A program made the position numbers and the translations under genes. Shown piece after piece: positions 58,933-64,000 of a stretch of DNA of 64,000 bases (within the stretch, counting starts at the first letter, position 1; each line of letters opens with the position of its first letter). The DNA lies in NCBI RefSeq assembly GCF_001096185.1, contig NZ_CRPU01000005.1:62001-126000 (forward strand). Reading direction: 5' to 3'. Under the pieces are notes generated by a model that made no database searches, had not been told where the DNA came from, and worked only from the letters and a program-made list of their open reading frames with translations. The stretch comes from Streptococcus pneumoniae. GTDB taxonomy: Bacteria > Bacillota > Bacilli > Lactobacillales > Streptococcaceae.

Positions 58933-59625
58933 TTATGGTTTCCAGAGACCTGAGGCATCTACATAGTAGCGGCCTCCATCAACTCGCTCATTCTTAGCCA
59001 TTTTACCATCTGATTTCAAATAGTAATTTCCTTGCCATGCATTGCGAGCGTATGAACCATCTAATTTCAAGTAATACCAGGCTTGATAAGAAGAGTCATA
59101 AACCCACTCACCTTGTGCCATTTTACCGTTTGATTTAAGGTAGTAAGCTCCTTGCCATGCATTCTTTGCATAAGATCCATCTGATTTCAAATAATACCAA
59201 GCTTGATAAGAAGAGTCATAAACCCATTCGCTCTGTGCCATTTGACCATCTTCTTTCAGGTAATAGCTTCCCTGCCATGCATTTTTCACTGGATTGCCAT
59301 TTCCATCAAAGTAATACCAAGCACCGTCCTGCTTAACCCAGCCACTTGTTGTTGCTGAACTTGTATCAGTTTGAGCCTCAGTTGCTTGTTTTGCTTTAAA
59401 GGCGCCCTTAGGGGCATTTTTCAATTCACAAGCCACACCATCATGATCGCGGTCTAACTTGGCAGAATAACCAGGGTCTCCCTCATGAAGATCTGAATAG
59501 CCATTAGCCCAAGCTTCCTTACAGCTAGAAAAATGGATGTTTTCTTCTGCTAAAACTGGTTGTGAAAACAAGGCTAAAACTGACAACGTCGCCAAACTCA
59601 TTTTAAAAAATAGACGTTTGTTCAT
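58933..59625 (-). CDS. Excalibur and choline-binding surface protein (CbpL-like)
   Basis: A 230-residue secreted protein. Residues 1-26 are a signal peptide, 30-66 an Excalibur domain with the calcium-binding motif DRDHDGVACE, 70-92 a linker, and 93-230 about six choline-binding repeats (GWVKQDGAWYYFD type), partly as 40-residue tandem units (WVYDSSYQAWYYLK...). It should attach non-covalently to phosphocholine teichoic acid. It corresponds to pneumococcal CbpL at this locus, but I recall CbpL having an additional C-terminal domain of about 100 residues, which is missing here. Confidence 0.88.
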   Translation of the reverse strand: MNKRLFFKMSLATLSVLALFSQPVLAEENIHFSSCKEAWANGYSDLHEGDPGYSAKLDRDHDGVACELKNAPKGAFKAKQATEAQTDTSSATTSGWVKQDGAWYYFDGNGNPVKNAWQGSYYLKEDGQMAQSEWVYDSSYQAWYYLKSDGSYAKNAWQGAYYLKSNGKMAQGEWVYDSSYQAWYYLKLDGSYARNAWQGNYYLKSDGKMAKNERVDGGRYYVDASGLWKP

Positions 59626-59662
59626 TACTTTCTCCTATAGGAATGTTATCGATTTCAATATT

Positions 59663-59691
59663 ATTTTATCAAACTTATTTCAGCAATTCAA
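59663..59691 (-). promoter_or_regulatory. Promoter of the choline-binding protein gene
   Basis: TTGAAT (59691-59686), 17-base spacer, TAAAAT (59668-59663). It overlaps the end of the upstream hydrolase gene. Confidence 0.65.
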
Positions 59692-60292
59692 GGAAAGGTT
59701 GAATCTGTTCAGCAAACTCTTTTGGTTTAGCCTCATTCAAGACATGAGGACCATCTGGTATAATCTGAAATTGGGATTCTGATATTAGTTTATGAAGACT
59801 TCTCATAGAACTAAGATTCGGTTTATCTTTGCTGCCACAAATTAGTAAGGTTGAATAGGGGCAAATCCCTGCTATATCCGTTAAATCAAGTGTCTTCAAT
59901 TCCTCAGAAACTCCGACCATAAGAGTCTTATCTGCCCCCTGTTTTTCAAATACCCTTTTAGGAAGTAGTTTAAAAATCAGCAACTGAAGATAAAATAGGA
60001 TATTCCCTGCTAATTTAAGCGGGCATCCTGATAGAACCAAAGCTCGAAGATTTGGTAAATCGTAACTGGAAAGTTCTAGTGCCAGGGCAGCACCTAAGGA
60101 CAATCCAACCAAAACAAAAGGTTCTGTCTCTTGAGCTAGGTACTGATATACTCGCTCCTTGGCTTTTTGATAGCTGCTAACTCCAGAAGGAAATAACTCG
60201 ATAGCCTCAGAAGGATAATCTGTCAGTAGATTCCGAACTTCTTTCCAACTCTCTGCTGACTGCCCTAACCCGTGTAAAAATACCAGTTTCAT
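59675..60292 (-). CDS. Alpha/beta hydrolase
   Basis: A 205-residue alpha/beta-fold hydrolase. HGLG oxyanion loop (residues 6-9), nucleophile Ser in GLSLG (near 85), Asp in GSKDKP and His in DGPHVLNEA. No signal peptide. Substrate unknown. Directly adjoins pabBC (no gap), suggesting co-transcription. Confidence 0.85.
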   Translation of the reverse strand: MKLVFLHGLGQSAESWKEVRNLLTDYPSEAIELFPSGVSSYQKAKERVYQYLAQETEPFVLVGLSLGAALALELSSYDLPNLRALVLSGCPLKLAGNILFYLQLLIFKLLPKRVFEKQGADKTLMVGVSEELKTLDLTDIAGICPYSTLLICGSKDKPNLSSMRSLHKLISESQFQIIPDGPHVLNEAKPKEFAEQIQPFLELLK

Positions 60293-62014
60293 CTAGTTCT
60301 CCTCTAGGCTTAGTTCATACAAGCCTCTCACTGCATTACAGCCATATATAGCCTCAACTTGGGCTAAATCTGCCAAGGTCAAGACTTTCTCTTCTACCTG
60401 TCCTGTTTCCAGCAAATGCTGACGATAAATCCCTGGCAAGATTCCCAGTCGGACTGGCGGTGTATAGAGTTTTCCAGTGATTTTCAAAATCAAATTTCCT
60501 ATAGAGGTTTCAAGCAGTTCTCCTGACTTATTGTGGTAAATCTTCTCTTGTTCTCCTAGGCTCAAATGCGGTCTATGAGTCGTTTTAAAATAGGTAAATG
60601 CTTGTTGCAAATTGGCTTCCTGAAGACAAAGTTTGGCCTGACAAAAGCTTATACTGAGGGGTGTTAATACTTGGCGATTGACTTCTATCTCTCCAGACTT
60701 GCTGAGAGAAATTCGCAAGCGGTAATCTTGATTAGCATCACAAGCCTGACACTCTTCCTCTATCTTTTGTTTCAAGTATTCTGCATAAAAAGGAAAGGCA
60801 AAATATCGACTAGCTTTTCTCAGTCTTTCCAAATGTTGTTCTTCAAACAGCAGTTGTTTTTGGCTGATTTTTCCAGTTGTAATTATTTGGAAACGAGCTT
60901 GTTTACGATAAAGAACTGCTGCCTTTTGATGAACCTCTCGATATTCAGATTCCCAAGTGCTATCCCATGTAATACCGCCACCTACTCCATAGATGGCTTT
61001 CCCTTGATACAGTTGAATAGTTCGGATAGCAACATTAAAAATCCGTCGTCCATTTGGAAGCAAGAGACCAATCGTTCCACAGTAGACTCCACGCGGTTGT
61101 GGCTCCAAGTCCTTGATAATCTCCATTGTCGCAATTTTCGGTGCGCCCGTTATGGAACCACAAGGAAAGAGTGAGCGGAAGATTTCAACAAGGTCAACAT
61201 CCTCTCGCAACCGACTCTTGATGGTCGAAGTCATCTGCCAAACCGTTGAATATTGTTCTACTTGGCAAAGACGCTTCACGTGCTCGCTCCCCACCTCAGA
61301 AATACGGTTCATATCATTGCGCAAGAGGTCCACGATCATCATGTTTTCAGAGCGATTTTTGGGATCCTGTTCCAACCAACTGGCCTCCTCCAAGTCTTCT
61401 TGGTCGGTCAACCCACGCTGAGTCGTTCCCTTCATTGGTCGCGTTGTCAACTCGCGGCTATTTTGCTCAAAAAAGAGCTCTGGGCTCATGGAAATCACTG
61501 CCATCTCGTCATGTTCAACATAGGCATTGTAGCCCGCCTCCTGCTCTACCACCATACGATTGTAGATGGCAAAAGGACTGGCACTTAAGTCTTGCTTAAG
61601 TTGAACAGTGTAGTTGACCTGATAGGTGTCACCCTGTCGCAAATGATGTTGTATCTGGGCAATCGCTTTCTCATAGTCCTCTGCAGATGTTACTTCCTGC
61701 CAATCAGAAGGCAAATCAACCTCATCATAAATCAGAGGAATAGGGGATGTTTCTACCCTATCATGAACGGTAAAATATAGCAGATACTCTGCCAGTAAAG
61801 GAGCTTTATGAACTGCTAATTTCTCCTCAAAAGCAGGTGCAGCCTCATAGCTGACATAGCCCACCACATAGTAGCCCTGCTCTTGGTAACTTTCCACTTG
61901 TCCCAGCAAGGCTGTTACTTCCGCTAAATCTCTTGTTTTTAACTCTTTGATAGGCTGGGTAAAGGTGTATCTCTCCCCCAAAGCCCTAAAATCAATCACT
62001 GTTTTTCTATGCAT
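60293..62014 (-). CDS. pabB: Fused aminodeoxychorismate synthase component I / lyase
   Basis: A 573-residue PabB-PabC fusion for p-aminobenzoate synthesis (folate). Residues 1-365 are the chorismate-using domain (MSPELFFE, MKGTTQRG, PCGSITGAPKIATMEII, GVGGGITWDS). Residues 375-573 are a PLP-dependent class IV domain, expected to be the lyase (RISLSKSGEIEV, NKSGELLETSIGNLI, VRLGILPGIYRQHLL). The start ATG 62014 is 6 bases behind TGCTATACT, so the transcript is probably leaderless. Confidence 0.92.
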   Translation of the reverse strand: MHRKTVIDFRALGERYTFTQPIKELKTRDLAEVTALLGQVESYQEQGYYVVGYVSYEAAPAFEEKLAVHKAPLLAEYLLYFTVHDRVETSPIPLIYDEVDLPSDWQEVTSAEDYEKAIAQIQHHLRQGDTYQVNYTVQLKQDLSASPFAIYNRMVVEQEAGYNAYVEHDEMAVISMSPELFFEQNSRELTTRPMKGTTQRGLTDQEDLEEASWLEQDPKNRSENMMIVDLLRNDMNRISEVGSEHVKRLCQVEQYSTVWQMTSTIKSRLREDVDLVEIFRSLFPCGSITGAPKIATMEIIKDLEPQPRGVYCGTIGLLLPNGRRIFNVAIRTIQLYQGKAIYGVGGGITWDSTWESEYREVHQKAAVLYRKQARFQIITTGKISQKQLLFEEQHLERLRKASRYFAFPFYAEYLKQKIEEECQACDANQDYRLRISLSKSGEIEVNRQVLTPLSISFCQAKLCLQEANLQQAFTYFKTTHRPHLSLGEQEKIYHNKSGELLETSIGNLILKITGKLYTPPVRLGILPGIYRQHLLETGQVEEKVLTLADLAQVEAIYGCNAVRGLYELSLEEN

Positions 62015-62020
62015 ACCTTA

Positions 62021-62029
62021 AGTATAGCA
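62021..62029 (-). promoter_or_regulatory. Extended -10 six bases before the pabBC ATG
   Basis: Minus strand TGCTATACT (hexamer 62026-62021); the six bases TAAGGT then the ATG. Confidence 0.6.
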
Positions 62030-62030
62030 T

Positions 62031-62067
62031 AAAAAGGCAGATACAGACAAAGCTGATCTACCTTTTT
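62031..62067 (-). terminator. Intrinsic terminator of the zinc metalloprotease gene
   Basis: AAAAAGGTAGAT...ATCTGCCTTTTT hairpin on the minus strand, immediately before the pabBC promoter. Confidence 0.8.
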
Positions 62068-62083
62068 ACGATTTTATTCATCC

Positions 62084-64000
62084 CTATGCTTGTGGTGCAG
62101 TAAATAGATCACTAGAGAAACCGTCAGATTCTTTAAGTAATTGTTTGAAAACTTTTTCTTTTAATGAAACAGTATGTCTATATTTATTTTTAACTTTATT
62201 ATCAGATAATTCATCTAAATCTTTTTGAACTGCTTTATTAAACAATTGTTTCAATCTCTCATAAGTTGTAATTTGTTCATTATCAATAGTTATAGGAACA
62301 AAGCCTTTAGATGTAGCCTTATTGTGAACTTCTTGGTACCAAGTGTTTTTCCATTCTTCAAGAGTATTAAATCTACCACCTGAAACTTTTTGAATAATCA
62401 ATTTATCACTTAGTAAGCCTTTGTTTTCTCTGTTAGCTGTATCTTTATATTTGTTTGAAGCGTATCCTAAGAATCCATCAAGATAACCGAAGTAGCCCCA
62501 CATTCTAAATGTGTTATGTTTGAAAGATAACGCTCCAACAGCTCCATCACTTGTGTTTCCACCGTAGATTCCCGCCATCATATTAACTGTTACATAAGCA
62601 GAGTTTGGAGTAAAGTCTTCTGGTTTAAATACACCATTTCCTACACCGTGTTTAGTAGCAAAGTTATTGTTTACCAAGTCTGCTATAGTATTCAATTTAA
62701 TTGCTTTTTCATTATCATTTAAATCTCTAACTAAATCCCATTGGTTAGGAGCGACTAAATTATTGTTATAGCTTCCTTTCTCACGCATTTTTCTGTCAAC
62801 TTTTTTAAACCATTGACTGTTATCTGTTAAGTTTTTACTTAAAACAGCTTCGGCTTCAACATAATCTAATAACATCATTGCTTCATTATATCGTTTCATA
62901 TAATCATCAATTTCTTGTCTATTTCTTAATTTATTAGGGTTATAATTATACCATTGTTTTCCATCGTTTTCTCTTTCGTAGGCCATATTAAGACCAAGAG
63001 CACCATATTCACCATTAGGATTAGAAACTGATGGAGATTGTAGCATTCCTTGAGCAAACGCTTCAACAAATGTCCCCTCTCTATGTCTCCATCCTCCAAG
63101 ATAAACCATTTTATCATTAATATGTGTTGTCTCGTGAGTGAAAGCTGAGATACCAAAATCACTGATCATATCTGTAATCATATAGTAAACCGAGTCTTCT
63201 TTGTATGGATCTGTCCAAATCTTCGCCATCGCCCCCATATTCCAATTTGGTGGATAATATCTACCAGTAGGTCCAAATAACTCTCTTGAAGGAGCATAGT
63301 CAACTGAGCCATCTTTGTGTCCATATTTATCCAACCAACCATATCCTGGTGCATTCATATTATCCCAGACAGGTGATGGAACTACATTTTGACTTTTTAG
63401 TAATTGATTTCTTACTTTATCAGAAGCTAATCTACCCCAGAAATCTAAATAATTTTGTTGTGCTTTAGCTACTTTGTCAATTTCTTTCTTGAATTCATTT
63501 CTTGCTTCTTCTGTATTTTTGCCATATTTCTCAAAAGCACTATAAGCCATTGTATTATATGTTGAAATCAAGAATATATGTGCTTTTTTAAGATTTAACA
63601 ATGGTAAAATCATTCTACTGTGGACATCATTATTTAATCCATCATAGGCTCTATGTTTTTTGTTTTTGAAATCTTCAATTGAAGTTTCTGGTTCAGCAAT
63701 ATAAACATTTTTCTTAGTTGCGTCTTTAAACCACTCATTAATATCTGTGAATTCTGTCAATAGATTCATATTATAATGTAAAAATCCATTTAATTCATCT
63801 ATTCCAAGTGTACCACCAATAGTTTCACGATAAGCTTCTAAAGTTCTATCTCCTTTAACGTTTCTTTCACTTGAACCTATCTTAATTAAGAAATCTAAAA
63901 AGTTAACATTTTTACCGTAAAAATCAGGTTTGAATAACATAATTTCTTTAATATTCATATTACTAAAGTTAATTCCGTAATATCGATTTAAGTAAGCTAA
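62084..64000 (-). CDS. zmpB: ZmpB-like M26 zinc metalloprotease, C-terminal part (partial)
   Basis: 638 residues of an open frame running off the right edge; the ATG at 63958 is internal, since the frame continues upstream without a stop ([14 protein letters not shown]...). The zinc-binding motif is HETTH (about 63142-63128) with the third ligand Glu in [10 protein letters not shown]. This is the M26 catalytic domain found in streptococcal ZmpA/B/C and IgA1 protease. The assignment to ZmpB rests on its position next to pabBC in pneumococcus. The N-terminal LPXTG and repeat regions are outside the window. Confidence 0.85.
   Translation of the reverse strand, partial: LAYLNRYYGINFSNMNIKEIMLFKPDFYGKNVNFLDFLIKIGSSERNVKGDRTLEAYRETIGGTLGIDELNGFLHYNMNLLTEFTDINEWFKDATKKNVYIAEPETSIEDFKNKKHRAYDGLNNDVHSRMILPLLNLKKAHIFLISTYNTMAYSAFEKYGKNTEEARNEFKKEIDKVAKAQQNYLDFWGRLASDKVRNQLLKSQNVVPSPVWDNMNAPGYGWLDKYGHKDGSVDYAPSRELFGPTGRYYPPNWNMGAMAKIWTDPYKEDSVYYMITDMISDFGISAFTHETTHINDKMVYLGGWRHREGTFVEAFAQGMLQSPSVSNPNGEYGALGLNMAYERENDGKQWYNYNPNKLRNRQEIDDYMKRYNEAMMLLDYVEAEAVLSKNLTDNSQWFKKVDRKMREKGSYNNNLVAPNQWDLVRDLNDNEKAIKLNTIADLVNNNFATKHGVGNGVFKPEDFTPNSAYVTVNMMAGIYGGNTSDGAVGALSFKHNTFRMWGYFGYLDGFLGYASNKYKDTANRENKGLLSDKLIIQKVSGGRFNTLEEWKNTWYQEVHNKATSKGFVPITIDNEQITTYERLKQLFNKAVQKDLDELSDNKVKNKYRHTVSLKEKVFKQLLKESDGFSSDLFTAPQA

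Overview
The window reads as a chromosomal segment of a Mitis-group Streptococcus (S. mitis, S. oralis, S. pneumoniae or a close relative). Evidence: pyruvate oxidase (spxB) and lactate oxidase (lctO), a choline-binding surface protein, a ZmpB-type zinc metalloprotease, four pneumococcal-type BOX repeats, and a core gene order (tetR-degV ... manA ... spxB-copA-cupA-copY-thiD ... lctO-lysS-pyrE-pyrF-divIB-murG-murD-typA ... hflX-miaA-thyA-gki ... pabBC-zmpB) that I recall as typical of pneumococcus and its relatives. No rRNA, tRNA, prophage or CRISPR array was seen.

Layout. 1-6.2 kb: core genes (DegV/FakB fatty-acid binding protein, HI0933-type flavoprotein, DUF1697, MerR/TipAS regulator, sodium:neurotransmitter-type symporter, mannose-6-phosphate isomerase). 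6.3-21.8 kb: an accessory carbohydrate locus, nearly all on the minus strand. It starts with a lipoprotein-dependent CUT1 ABC importer and continues with a DUF624 protein, a GH36 alpha-galactosidase, a GntR/UTRA regulator, a ROK kinase, SGNH and CE7 esterases and a GH1 glycosidase. After an intrinsic terminator comes a wall-anchored (LPNTG) GH26 enzyme, then a separately promoted GH1 phospho-beta-glucosidase. The inferred pathway is surface cleavage of a beta-mannan, import of decorated oligosaccharides using a shared ATPase encoded elsewhere, then intracellular de-galactosylation, deacetylation, hydrolysis and phosphorylation, feeding into the adjacent manA. Two identical-core palindromes (AAAAGTATATACTTTT) 21 bp apart at the importer promoter are the obvious operators for the GntR protein.

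21.8-25.5 kb: an intergenic patchwork (SemiSWEET pseudogene, an unlisted 51-residue membrane protein, three copies of one terminator, a BOX element, a VOC protein, palindromes), then spxB with a cre site. 25.5-28.6 kb: copper export operon copY-cupA-copA with two CopY operators exactly 40 bp apart. 28.6-38.3 kb: thiamine salvage (thiD; ykoEDC-tenA-thiW-thiM-thiE; tenA-thiM-thiE) under three TPP riboswitches, two of them near-identical duplicates. 38.3-41.5 kb: lctO (cre site) and lysS, separated by a MITE-like dimer.

41.9-62 kb: core genes: pyrE-pyrF behind a PyrR attenuator, divIB-murG-murD, typA, RNA modification and processing genes, thyA, glucokinase, choline-binding Excalibur protein, pabBC. 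62.1-64 kb: the C-terminal part of a ZmpB-like M26 metalloprotease running off the window edge.

The items most worth following are the mannan locus with its operators, the internally duplicated sortase-signal repeat of the GH26 protein, and five genes whose start codon lies only 6-9 nt behind an extended -10 promoter, implying leaderless mRNAs.
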